From NCBI RefSeq assembly GCF_964199755.1, contig NC_133896.1, positions 103,508,301 through 103,572,300 of the forward strand: a DNA stretch of 64,000 bases, given 5' to 3'. The DNA is from Larus michahellis. Taxonomy: Eukaryota > Chordata > Aves > Charadriiformes > Laridae. Positions 24,255 to 36,600 of this stretch are shown here, in pieces. Made by a program: the position numbers and the translations under genes. Positions within the stretch are counted from its first letter, which is position 1. Every line of letters starts with the position of its first letter. The notes below the pieces were generated by a model. The model was not told the DNA's origin, did not search any database, and saw only the letters and a program-made list of their open reading frames with translations.

Positions 24255-24420
24255 CCAATGGCAAGGCGGGGACAAAGTAACGAAGATACTTTTGCTCCAA
24301 TCGAAAGGCGCCTGGGCGCGGCCGGGTGGCAGGGAGGAGCCAGAGGTCAGAGGTCACCCCGGGAGTCCTCTCGCCGTCGGCCGGTTGATCGGCAGGGCGT
24401 TTTAGCCAATCGGAGGGCGG
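24255..24420 (+). promoter_or_regulatory. Three CCAAT boxes upstream of ZNF654
   Basis: CCAAT occurs at 24255-24259 (AGCCAATGG, a good NF-Y match), 24297-24301 and 24416-24420 (AGCCAATCGG, a good NF-Y match). The last lies about 120 bases before the ZNF654 start codon, a usual distance for a functional CCAAT box upstream of a start site near 24480-24520. Confidence 0.6.
24344..24356 (+). promoter_or_regulatory. Perfect DR1 nuclear-receptor element
   Basis: Two exact AGGTCA half-sites are separated by one base (AGGTCAGAGGTCA). DR1 is the known binding form for RXR heterodimers, HNF4, COUP-TF and TR2/TR4 receptors. It lies inside the divergent promoter, about 185 bases before the ZNF654 start codon. 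Confidence 0.6.
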
Positions 24421-24465
24421 CGGGTGGGCGTGGCCGGACGTGAGGCAGCGGGGAGGGGCTCGCCC

Positions 24466-24472
24466 CTTCCGG
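24466..24472. promoter_or_regulatory. ETS/GABP-like site
   Basis: CTTCCGG, the complement of the ETS core CCGGAAG, lies about 70 bases before the ZNF654 ATG in CpG-island context. This is where ETS-family sites commonly mark start sites of housekeeping genes. Confidence 0.45.
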
Positions 24473-24540
24473 CGTGGCGGGGCGGGGGCAAGGTGGGGGG
24501 GTGCGCCGTGTTCGGTTACGCGCAGGGCGGCTGGAGCAGC

Positions 24541-24672
24541 ATGGCGGAAGACGAGAGCGATCAGGAGTCGGAGCGGCTCAGCGAAGAGCTGGAGGCGCTG
24601 GTGACGCCCGGTCCCCCCGCCGGCCTCCCGGCCCTCCTCAACAGCCAGTATTACTGCCGCCGCTTCTGCCAG
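24541..24672 (+). CDS. ZNF654: ZNF654 coding exon 1 (residues 1-44)
   Basis: ATG through CRRFCQ, ending at CAG followed by GTGAGC (a strong donor), phase 0. It is GC-rich because it lies in the CpG island. The frame is open upstream of the ATG, but that stretch is not protein-like. Confidence 0.93.
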
Positions 24673-27600
24673 GTGAGCGCTGCCTTCCCCCCCCGCCCCC
24701 CTTCCCCCACCGGTGGGGCCCGCCACCTCCTCGGGGTGTGGGGAAGGGGGACGCCGCAGGGACGGGGCCGCTGCCCCCTCAGCCCGTCGCGGGGTGGGGG
24801 GTCGGGCCGCTCGCCGGCGGCCTGGGGTCAGTTGCGGGGTAGGGCCGGGCCGGGGGTTAGCGGGGAAGGGGGCCTGGCCCGCTCACGGGTCTTGAGGCGG
24901 AGTGGAGGCGATGCCTGCTCTTTCTCTGGGCCGCGGGGGGCTGAGTGCCCCTGACTCGGGGGGTGGGTGTAGGCCGGGCTGGGGCCGGCGGGGAGGCTGG
25001 CGTGGGGGAGGGGAGGGGAGGGCCGGCGCCTCTTGGCTGGTGGTGGTGTGGGGGAGCGGGCGGGAGAGAGCCGGGGGCGATGGAGGGCGGCGGGGCCCCG
25101 GCGCTGCTGGAAGCTGTCGCCTCTTCTGGGCCTGGCGACCTGGGACACGTGCGGTGCTGGCGGCGGTGCTGCGGGCAAAACAATTCCGGGTGGCTTTGCC
25201 TGGGCTGGGGAGTTGGGCGGGTGGCAGAGCGAGGGAGGGGAGAAGCGCCTCGGAAACGGTTCCCATAACGGTAGCTAAATTAGACCAGGATAATTTTTTT
25301 TGTTGTTGTTGTTTGGAAAGCGGCGTTTCTTCATGCGGGCCCGGAATTCTTATGCGCTTTGCCACCTCTTTCTGTGTGCTTTGTAAAGTAACAAGCAACA
25401 ACAGGTTGCTTTTCCTAGTTGCTTTCATCAGCAGGTGTTGATGAAACATTAGTTATGCTGGGTATTTCAGCTAAACTGCTTGCTGTTTTCAGAAACACAG
25501 TCTGGAGGATTTTTTGTATGGAATTACTTCATTTCATCGACTTCTTGGGCTGCTTACCTCACCACTATGATTGTTACCTTCCATTTAAATAAATGTGTTT
25601 CTGTGTTCTTAATTTGTTCTTTCTGTTTTAATGTTCAATAAAATATCTATGTGAAATATTATTTACTGTAGGCTGTGTTTTAAGTCATCACGGGTAGCAT
25701 ACTGCTAAGTAAGTCCACAGGTTGCCTATTGGTTTTATCGATCCTTTTATATTTTCTTCTCTTTAGTGATTTCTCTAAGCTTAGTATGTGTGGAAAAAAA
25801 TGGTGAATCCAGTAAAAGGAGAAGTGAATGTTTTTAGAAGTACAGTGTAAACTACAATTGTAAGAAGTCGTAACCACATTTGATTAAGTTGTCAGGTTGG
25901 AAAGACATTGTCTTATGCGAAACACTGAGAGTTTTATCATAAATTTTTCTAACTACACTTACCGTGTCTTGAATTCATTGTGTTAAAGAGGAAGTGCAGG
26001 CAGGGTGATAGCTCCATGTACTAAGGCCAGTCCTGTTTCCCAGACAAAGCTAGGAATTGGTAGGGAACAGAAGAGGACAAGAACGGGGAAGGAATATTCC
26101 TATAAAATAGCTATATCACAGTTATTAACGATAGAGTAGAGATCTAAAGCATTTGACCTTGACTTCTCCTGCAGTTTCTTTTGTGTAGAAAGATTGCCAA
26201 GCCCTCTCTCCTACTTTGTTTTGTTTTGAGTTTATGAACTCTCACACGGGCAGCTAACATTCTGAGTATGTAAAGGGCTCTGTTCCTTTTATCTTAAATT
26301 TTCTTTTTAACAATGTATAGTTGGAATAAACCTGATGAAAGTGAGTTAATATATTAACACTTTGTCTCCAGGGATTTGGGTTTTTTTTGTGTTTAAATTT
26401 GGTCTGGTGTGATCAGCAGTCATGTGCTTGCACAAAATATAATCTTTCATGTTTTGTTTAAGCATGGTTTTTAGTAATGGATTCTTCTACTCATTTAACT
26501 CTGTAAACACAAGATCTTACCTGGTGTAGTGTACTGGTATGAAAAGCTAGTAGCTGTGTAACACGTGTGGTTTGGCAACAAATGAAGTTGTATGTGCTGC
26601 ACATTAGCTAGCTCGCTTACCCTCGTGAAATTGACAGTGGTGTAATTATAGTGGTCTATATATACCTGTACATACAGAGGGCTGATAGGCCCTCAGCCTA
26701 TTTAATAAGTGGTGAAGCGTATTTATATTTCTTCTTCAGAAAGTATTATGAAGTTTAGGTCACCTCTTTCTCATAAGTTTCTTGCAAAACAAAACTTCTC
26801 TCTTAAATACTGTGTTGCTTTATTAGATGTAGTTCTGCCGCCCCACCCCCCAAATATGTCTCTTTTTTATTGCAGTTTTTCCCTTTGGCTCTAGCTTTTG
26901 TCATAGCCTGTTGCTTTATACTTTTCTATCCAGATCTTCTGAAGGTCACGTTTGGCTGTTGTGCAGATCAGGCCTGTCCACCTCATTCCACTCTGCACTG
27001 ATAACACAATTTTACTGGTCATAATGGTTATTCGGTCCTAGTTTGCCTCTTATGTTCCTGGTTTTGTGTCAAAAGTTGAACAGCAGTTGTAGAAATAGTT
27101 GTTTAGTGATAATACCATGAGTTTAAAATACCCAAAGGAAACATTTCTCCTTATTTTCAGAATAACAACCTGTTAAAATATATGTCTGTGCTTTGATCAT
27201 AGTGATGAAGCTTGGTGTCAGCTGAAAAGAATATTGTTTGGGTTGCTTATAGTTATGCTACTGTGCGAAGTTTGGGCACATCCATGTCTCTCAGTAAGAG
27301 CTACAGGGGAAATAGAAACAAGGTATACAGCTTTTTTGTTCTGTAGAGCCATTTTCTGTCGACAGAAGCAAAGACCTCTTGACTGATGTCAAAGAGTAAG
27401 AGAGTGGCTTAGACTTAGAGCTTGAAAAGCATTGGCATGTACATGTCTTTCGTCCTTGAAATATGTTAGAAACTAAAACATGGCTGTAAACAGCCAGGTT
27501 CAGTACTCTTGAGGCCTGGAGTCCTGCAGCTGAACTTCACTTTCAGATAGTAGATTAAGTAACAGTTACAAAAGATGGCTGGATTATCAGAGTATTTTCC

Positions 27601-30600
27601 TTAAATATATGTGTAATCACAATTTAATAATACAAGATGAAGTCAGAATGTGGAGTCTCTAAACTCAAATGTGTAGTTTCTAGGAACTATTTTTGTATTG
27701 TAGGTGTGTATGGTCGTACACTTACAGCCTGAATCTTCCAAGGCAAAGTGGATAATACGTCTTCTTAAATTGTTATTTGAGTCTGATGACATGGGGAAAA
27801 CGAAGATCAAGATTTCTGTGATTAGGAATGGGAAGAGACAGTTGAAAGATGAGATAAGTGCCCAGCTTACGCATCTCACCAGTTGTTTCTATGTTACTTT
27901 CTAAAAATTGCTGATCTGGCATGTCTTCCTGTTTGTGAAGTTTGCCGTGTATTGAAACCACTCACACTCTGGGAAAAGCAAGTCCATGGTTCACAACTTT
28001 GACAAGCAAAAGAACAAGGCATCTGCAACTACTTTGGAGGTACAAATTTGAAAAGTGGGACCTAGCAGAAACCCCCTCAGTCTAAACATTTGGAAGAGCT
28101 TCACGAATTTCAACTTGCGTTATATGCAAAATTTGAAATTCTTTCATGAGATTTCTCAGAGACCAGAGCCATTGAGAGGTTGCTGTGTGAGTGAAATGCA
28201 AGTAATGAAGGGCAGAGAAAATAGCATAGATAGTTGCTTTTTGGTATGAAGGTGGAGGGAGTACTTCTATAATTAGAAGGATGAATTTCCAAATTTACTT
28301 GATTTGAAAACAGACCTTAAGAGTGAGCTGGAAAAATGGATATAGCTTCATTGCACTTGAAGTGGGTATAGTTTTATCAAGGAGCTCGAAATCGCATTTT
28401 CTCTTCAGAATATTTCTTGTAACTTTAAGTACTATCAAACTGTTAAAAGTTACTCCCAGCATTTCTGTAGTTGTCCACAGGGCTGCATAACTGCACTAGA
28501 TGTTGTTTTACATTGTTCGGTACTGACTGAAATACACACAAGGTGAGCCTGATCTAAAGTAAGAAGGTACTACCATGAGGGTGAAACACTACTTGATCTG
28601 CTCTTACTGTGGCATCAGCTTTCTGCCTTCCAGTATGATCTGACATCCTGAAATAAAGATTGCCTGGTTTGCTTACAGTAGTTGGTGGTATCTTGAGTCA
28701 CTGCTAGAAAAATAATTCTTGGGTTTACTAACTTGAAAGCTAAGAAGTAAAATTTAGTAACACACTGGAGAAGATAGTATTTCCTGGATTTGGTTTAGTG
28801 GACAAAATAATACAGGGGTGTATGACTCAACTGTTCTCTGTCTTGCTTTGTGGGGATGAAGGTAGAAAAATATACGTCTCTAATGTTTATTCTTCTGATT
28901 TTTGGCATTAATACTTTTTCACAGCTTTTGTGATGTGCTTTAATTTGAAAGTACTTCATTTTGACTCTTACTTTGAACTTCAAGTCAGTAGTTGTTAAGT
29001 TGCTTTTATATTTTATACCAAAAAAATTTTCTAGCCATTTAGGTTATGCCAGACTTTTATTTTACTACTTTTTGGACCTTTGGGATCCATATTTGATCTC
29101 CATATACCATTTTAAAGTTTAGCTACAGAAATCTTGCTCACATGAGTATTAGTAGTGGAAAGTGGTATCTTCAATTTCTTTAAAGTTTTCTGAGAAGCTA
29201 TAATATATATTAATATATGTATATATGTTATGTATAGTCCTTCTCTGAGAAGGTATAATTTGACATTTTTAACACCCCATTTTCTCTTGTAATGATTTGT
29301 GGTGGTCTAGGGGTTGTGGGTTTTTTTTTGGGGGGGGGGGTGGTTTTGTTTTGGGTTTTTTTGTTTTGTTTTGTAGCTTCCTGAATAAATATGCTTTATA
29401 CTCGTTGATGGCTCAAATTTTGAGAGCACTGTTGAAAGCCACATTTTTTTACTTATTTGACTGACATTTTGCATGGTTTTAAATGTATAACATTGCTAGT
29501 CATGTGAAAGCTTGTAAAGGACAAATCATACATTACAGTAACTAAATATACCTGTGTATCAAAGAATACCACAACAATTGAAACACTTTAAATTTAAATA
29601 TTGACTTGTCGTTGTGTTCTGTATTTATTGGGTCTTTTTTCCATGCTTGGCTGGTGAAAACAAGCACATGCAGTTAGGAGTTTACTATTGTGCTGTTTGA
29701 GATTCAAGTGAAGTTCAGGTTTAAAAGGAAATCCTTAGAAAATAGCCGTGGCAAGCGCCAGGTCGTGTTTACTCCCAAGCTGAATGCCAAGTGTGAGCAT
29801 TCAGCTCTGATGAGGGTTTACCTGTCTGCAAAGAAGGGTGTCCTGCTTAGGCGTTGGCACTCTTCTTTCCTTTGACCCATGATGGGAAACCTGATAAGCC
29901 ACTATCATGCAAGACTAGGTTGTGGTACATGTAGTGCATTTGGCTATTTTCAGTCAGCTGCTTGGGAGAATTCACAATAGTAGCTGAATTGCATCCTCTT
30001 TATTTGCAGATGGGTAGGCTGAAGGAGTCAGTCTTCAGTGCTCTTGTCATTAACATTATAAAGTCTTTCTTATTCAAATACTCAGTTCTTTCCTTGTACT
30101 GGATTCTCCTCAGCTTTTGTGCCTGTTGTCCCTTTAACTCTACCCTGAGGAATTACCTCCCTGTTTTAAAAATGGAATTAAAGAGTTAGTGCTTAAAAAA
30201 AGAAAGCATTACACACGTGTATGAATACATTGTATACTTTTTTTCATCTTTGTAATGTTTTTCTCCTTTGTAACTTTTCTGTTTCACACTCTCACACTTA
30301 CTGGTATTGCTACTTCTCCCATTTTTAACACATTGTCTCAAGGTTTAGTTTTTGTATGAAAATAACTTTTTGAGTTTTGCTTGGAAAAAATACATCAAGA
30401 TTGTCACTTGTAAAGGAGTCGCAGGTTTTTATACCTTGGAAAGAAGGATCCTCATTGAATGATGCTTCTGTAGCATAGTCTGATAGCCTTGCTACACGAG
30501 CTTTTTCAAGTTAGAAAAAGCACACTTATTGTAGTAGGTAATGCAAAAATCAAAAAGTCGTTTTGAGTAGCAGTTGTTCACATGAGGGAAAGAATTTATT

Positions 30601-33600
30601 GTACTTTTTACTTGAAACACATCTTAAGTTGTGTTTTATTAATGTCACTGGTGATCTGGACACATGCATTCATGTATGTATTCACCAGATTGCAATTTCT
30701 CCCATATATAATCAAAACAATTCCTTAAATTAGTTGACTTGCACTCTAGGGGGGGCTAATCAAAAGGTGAGGAGGAGTATTACTTCTTTTCAATATAGAT
30801 ATCTTTCGGTCATAAAATCTTAAACAGGTACACTTACTACAGTGCTACAAGCAGGCAAAACTGCTTTTCTAGGATTAATATATAGTTTTCACTGTTGTGC
30901 AAGTGACAGACTGTAAATATGTATGGAAACTGGCTCTTTGGGTAGCTGAAAGTAATGAGTATATGGAACCCAGCCTTAGCTATTTTTCTTGCCTCAAGCA
31001 GGCTGAGGAAATGGATGAGATTTCAATGATTAAGGGTGGGGGGGAAGCATTTAGCTTTAAGAGTAGAGCTTTGGCAGAAACTTGTCTCATAGGATGTGTC
31101 ATGCTGTTGCTGGGTGATGTTTTTTCTTTTGCCAGAAGTGTGATTATGTTTGGTTTACTCCTTATGTAATATTCACATGTGAATTGCAGTCAAACCATTG
31201 CTTACATCCTTTTTTCTTAGTTACACACTATGAAACCATTTTAAACTTGTATCTGTTAAATAATGTCTTAAGTTATCTTAAAATCTTAAGGCCTCTTCTA
31301 CTTTCTAATTGGATAATGGAATCCTTTTTTGTGAGGACACAGATACCTTGATTGTATGCAGAAACAGATGAAATTGCTCGTCATCAACTAAATAGGTTTA
31401 AAAGACAATAAAAAAGGTATTGTTATTTCTTCTGATATTTCCAAGTAGAGTAAATTTATTTGTACTCAAGTTTTCTTCTAGAACTGAACTTTGGTATCCA
31501 AGCTGATCCGATACTTCTGGCGAACAAGCGACTGTAATGGGTGTTGTTTTTAATTATGGTTTTTAATTTTTAGGAAACTTTTTTTAAAGAAGCCCTTTTT
31601 TTGCTTGACATTTTAAATCCTTTTTGCTTCAGTCTCTTCTGTGACAACCACTATATTTGCTTATTATAACAAATGACAACCACTGTATTTGCCAAGTAGC
31701 TTTCTTTTTCTGAAAACTATCAACAGCAGTGCTCACAAAACTGTTGTGGTTTTAATCCTGTGGTGACTTCCTTTACTGTTAGAACTTCATTTAAAATCCT
31801 AGTCATGACCAAACTTTAAAATTGATGGCATTTGTTCTTTTTTGTTGTGAGGTGGGACAGGAAAAGCTGTGGCAACTTCAGGTCTGGCACTGCATAAGAC
31901 ATTTGTTTCTTGTGTCCTACATATTTGCAAATCTAGTTATTTGCAATGTTATTTCTCTTGAGTGTTTGGAATATAGTCAAATCACTTTATATATGTATAT
32001 TTAATCACTTAAAACATAATATTTCATGGATAATTAGTTTTTACATAGGCTCAGGTCTTTAATTGCTACCTTGTTATTTTGGGGGTTAGCTGCTTTAGCC
32101 GTGTGCTTCAAAACTTATTATAGGAGACCGATAAGTCTGGTCTTGATTTTGCAGTCAACAGGACATATCTGAATCATGGATTTTCCTCTGAGTTACTCAA
32201 ACATATTAAAGAAGGGGAAGTAGTGTATTGCTGTGGGAGAAAGGTGAAGTAAAGTGGGAGCGGGGGTGTCAGAAAGATGCCTCAGTATCCCTTTAGGTAT
32301 CTGTACTGAATGAGAAAGGGAAGACAAAAGGACCCACAATCTCCTCCTGGGTGGTAGTAAATTAAAATGTAAAGAAAGACAGGGGAATGATGCATGGAGA
32401 GTCTTCTAAGTATATAAAAATTGTACCCTAACAGAATCCTTGAAGGGAAATCACTACAGAAAGTCACATAAAAATGACACTTCCCTTCTGGTTTTCTGCA
32501 CTGTGTAGTGGACAAGAAACAGGGCGCTTTATTTTGACAATGTTATGTGCTACTTGTTTGGCTGGCTTCATTATATTGAAATTAATGTGCTTGTTAAAAA
32601 TGTGCTGATAATCTTTAAATAAAGCATTTAGGACTCTAGCAGCATAATCAATTTGATTTTTCTGAAGTGTTCTGATGACACAACTTGGCAACACGAGGGT
32701 GAACGTACGCATGTCCCTTTGACTTTTGTTTTTGTTGTAAAATATCAGAAGTTGTGAAGTTTTGGGGATACTTTTTAGTATAAGTCTTTAGCTATGTTCT
32801 GGTTTACAGTCCTGTTTCAAAGCATGTCATGTTGAGTATTTTGAACAGAAAAAGGTGTTAGTTTCTATTATAGAAAAAGCTATTCCATGAGAACACTTAA
32901 AACCAGACATTGAAGTATACATAGAGTTGTAAAACAAACATTTCCCCTTCTGTATAGAATGTACGTGCAATATAGTTCAGAATTTATTTCATACTTAGTT
33001 TAGCCCTTACTCTCCTTGGTGATTGTTTTAAGTCTGCTGAGAACGGACCAATTTTAGGCTATTTTTTTTTTTCCTGGGATTGACAAATGCATGGTTTCAC
33101 ATATCCATACTCAGAAAAAGGGTATTCTTCCTGACCAGTTGTGGGGGACAGGATGGGCTGTTGCTGTAAATCTTTTGTGGATACCTTTGAGCTGCAGACT
33201 AACTGCCTAACTAAAGCAGTGTTGCTTTTGTGGTGTCTTCTTTTCTGTGCCACCTCTGATACTTCTATGGCAGGGTGGTGGGCCAGTTCAGAGAGCTGAT
33301 GCAGACAGTGACTGATGGCCTTTTTTTGGTAGAAAAGGCTGTTCTCTGCCAGTTAGTTCCTGAACTGGCTGGGCTTTGGGTTCAGGTGAGTTCTGTACAT
33401 GCAGCAAGGGTGACTAGTAGGACTGTATAGGCCTTTATAAGGTGTGGGCAGTAGGACTGCACCTTTCTGAGATTACAATGTCTATTATCCTCAGCATGAG
33501 CCTTTATTATATGTCTTTTGAATGCTGATTATTTGCAGAACCAGTACACTGACATTAGGACTAGAATCTTATCAAAAGTTCATGTATGCCTAACCAAAAA

Positions 33601-36600
33601 ATGAGACGAGCAAATACAGTAACTTTCCCCTATTTTCAGTTCAGCTAACTTATTGTAGTCAGTAACCTTTTGTGGATATCTGTTTCAGCTCATGCTACCT
33701 CTTTCAACTCAAGTAGCCATTCAGCATCCGTAGCATCCCTTTAGTAAGGGGCTCCATAGCTTAATTGCACACTGTGTGAAGAACTACCTTCTGTAATTTA
33801 TTTTGATCCTGATTGCCAACCTTGTTTGGTTCCCCCCCGCAGTTGTCGTTTCTTTACATCCTCAAGTTAGGATGTCCTAGTTAGCTGCATTGATCCTTAT
33901 GTGAAATTTATTTTGCTACTTAGCATTTCTTGCCTTCCTTTGAAGCTTTCTTCTGTATTCTCTTTTGAGATAGGAATGGATAGGTAGCAAAACAGCATGC
34001 AATTTTATAGGTGTGGGGATATGAGCAGTTAACACTCTGCTTTGTTTTATCTTATTACTCTCCTAATATTTGATTTACTTTCTTGGCCATTGTGTTGAGC
34101 ATTGAGGTGATTTTTTTCATTTACCATAATAACACAGGCTTGCTCTTGGGTGGTAATTGTCAGTTTGAAGGCCATCATATTAAATGTTTGGATTGTTTTG
34201 TTCCTCAGTACCCCTGCACAATTGTCTGTGCTGAATTTCATCACTCACTGTCATAAATCCTTTCTACAATTCTCGACAGTTAGCACTTTATGCCACCAAG
34301 GAAAAAAATATCAGTATCATAACAAAATGTTGTTGTCTCAGTGCTTGAAATTATTTATGAACGTATCTATACTGTGCCTCTCAGGTCAACGTGTTGTGAA
34401 ACACCATGGTGGGAACTGAGGTTTTTGTTTTACTTTTGGGCCATTTGGAGGCTAAAACCATTGAAGGGTGGTTCTCTGTCTGCTTTGCTTCTCTTAAGGC
34501 TTTGTGATTTATGATGCTGGAGACCTTGTTAAAGATATTTCAGAGAACTTGCAATAGGTGTGTGAGGCAGTACTGTTTTATAAACTGTTTATTCTTCGTT
34601 GTAAGAGGAAGAGTATTTACCTGCAAATCTTCTAATTCTCTTCCAGTTGACCTAGACATTTGCTGCATTAAGCTAACAGATTTTCAAACAAGATTTATTA
34701 AAATAAATTTGGTGGGAAGGCAAAATCTACTTCCAAAATATAAATCAGTCTCAGCTTTTGTTGATGAGGAGAAAAATAATTGTCAGTCCCATTATCACTA
34801 AGTGCTTTGCTCTGGAGCAGCTATAACCAAACCGTCAGAAATGGGACACTGGCCTGTTTGCGTTGTAGAGCCTTAAACAAAGTTAGGCATGCAGCTTTGG
34901 AACTAAAAATGTAGGCCACTTAACCTGACTTTTAAGTCCTTTATTTAGGTCATGGGGAATTAGACAAATCTAAGTGGGATTCAGACTTTTAAGTCAAAAA
35001 TAAATCCTGAAGAGGGATATATGTGATATTTTGGTTTAACTATGCTTTTTTGGCCAGCCTGGCTGTTGAGATAGGTGCCCAGGTGTAACCAGGATTGGCA
35101 CTTCATAGCTTTCTTGAAGGCAGTTACATGTTCCTTCTGTATGCTGGGAGTGGTTTATGTTTCTCTTTACTGCATGGCTGATGGCACTGTGTTTCCCCAC
35201 CAGCTTCTCACTTTCTCAGGATGTAGGAGATCTCAGTTAGGTTTCCTCAGCTGTAGAAGAGTGCCCTAGGCCTCTTCTGCCTGTGTTGAAGCTGTGCCGT
35301 TATGATGGAATAAATAAGGCGAGAGTAAGTGAGCAAAGGGAGCCTGACTGTAGTGCAATGAGGTAAGATATGTGCCAGGGTGTGGAAGAAATATGGTTTT
35401 CAGTCTCTGCTGAGAATACTGCCCATGAGTCATGCCTTAGCTGTTGATTAAAGGAGGAGAGATGACCCAAAGCGCCCTGGGCCTTCTCTTGCTGAGGGGC
35501 TGCAACATAGTGACTAGTCTGTCACAGAATTGGTGGATGCCCTTACAGACATCTGTTTTATTGCTCTGCTTTGTGCTGAACTCAGTGCCGTGTATTCTAT
35601 TCATAGGGTGATCTAAATGGACTGGACCTTTCAGAGGACTTCAGTGTAGGTATACCCATGTAGAAATACCAGATGGTGCTGGGTTACTGAGCCTCCCAAT
35701 GTGGGTAAAGGCAGTGCCAGAAATCTGCGTTTATTAATACAAATAAGATTGGCTAGATGACCAGGCAAGGATTTTTCTCCATTATTTCCATTAAAACGCC
35801 TATATTTCACCTTCATGTTTCTCTATAAATAGTGATACAGTTTTGTAACTGTAGATCAGGGCATAACTGGCCTTAGTTCCATCATATAGATAAAAAGGGC
35901 CAAATTTACTTATTTGATCAGATGAGAAAGGGTGACTGCATGTTTGTGCCTTTCTCTGCTGACATAAAGACTAGAAGACCACAGGATAGTCATTCCTCTC
36001 TTGGAAAGTTTTAGAATGAAATGTCTGGATATCATTATAGACTTTAATGTGTATCCTCTTGCAATACAAGGACTTCTGTTTAAATGAAGGGTGTAATATC
36101 TTCTGTAATACTATATAAGAAGGAAGTATTTCCTGCCTTACCCTATGAAAATAATAGTTGAAGGTCCTTTGTGGTATATCTTTTGTAATGTAGGATGTAA
36201 AGTTTCTATTTATTTTTTGGGGTTGATGACACAAAATGGTCAGGTTTCTCGGTTATAAGCCCTAATTCTGAGGGAGAAGGAGGGGAGATAAAGCAGGTAC
36301 AGTATTAACTACTTATTTCTGACTAAAGAGAAGGTTTTCTATTGTAATATGTATTTCAATGTTTTTGTCACTAGGTTGTTGAAGACTATGCTGGAAGATG
36401 GCAGGTTCCTTTGCCTCAGCTTCAGGTGCTTCAGACAGCACTCTGTTGTTTCACATCTGCCTGTGTATCATTCCCAGCTGAATGTGAGCACGTACAATAT
36501 GTATTGAGTAGCCTAGCTTTGTAAGTACATCTTATTTTTTTATTACTTCCTTTACAATGTAGAGTCTGTGTTACTTTTATAATTGCAGTAGGGTCTCGGA

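Larger units (their letters stand above)
23230..25270. promoter_or_regulatory. CpG island: divergent CGGBP1/ZNF654 promoter
   Basis: Composition changes sharply from AT-rich to very GC-rich near 23230 and back near 25270, with dense CpG throughout. The island covers the start of ZNF654 (ATG at 24541) and the presumed 5' exons of minus-strand CGGBP1. It contains several CCAAT boxes, GC boxes such as GGGCGGGGC near 24085, an ETS-like CTTCCGG at 24466-24472 and a perfect DR1 at 24344-24356. No TATA box is evident. Candidate CGGBP1 first-exon donors on the minus strand include GGTGAGG-type sites ending exons at 23756 or 23587. Neither is proven. Many open frames in this island arise from lack of stop codons in GC-rich DNA. 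Confidence 0.9.
24673..36374 (+). other. ZNF654: ZNF654 intron 1 (11.7 kb)
   Basis: Starts GTGAGC and ends TTTTTGTCACTAG. The first 600 bases are still CpG island. The rest is AT-rich, with a T/G tract (29316-29377), an AT repeat near 29200-29232 and an ancient minus-strand CR1 relic (about 33690-34265). No further exon or nested gene is supported. Confidence 0.85.

Noticed and set aside
23079..25449. Many long overlapping open frames on both strands
   Set aside because: They lie in the CpG island, where stop codons are rare. Only the frame starting at 24541 shows conserved protein sequence and a matching splice donor.
29690..29875. Possible retrocopy fragment with basic residues
   Set aside because: The frame is short, the peptide is not recognised, and no poly(A) remnant or flanking duplication was seen.
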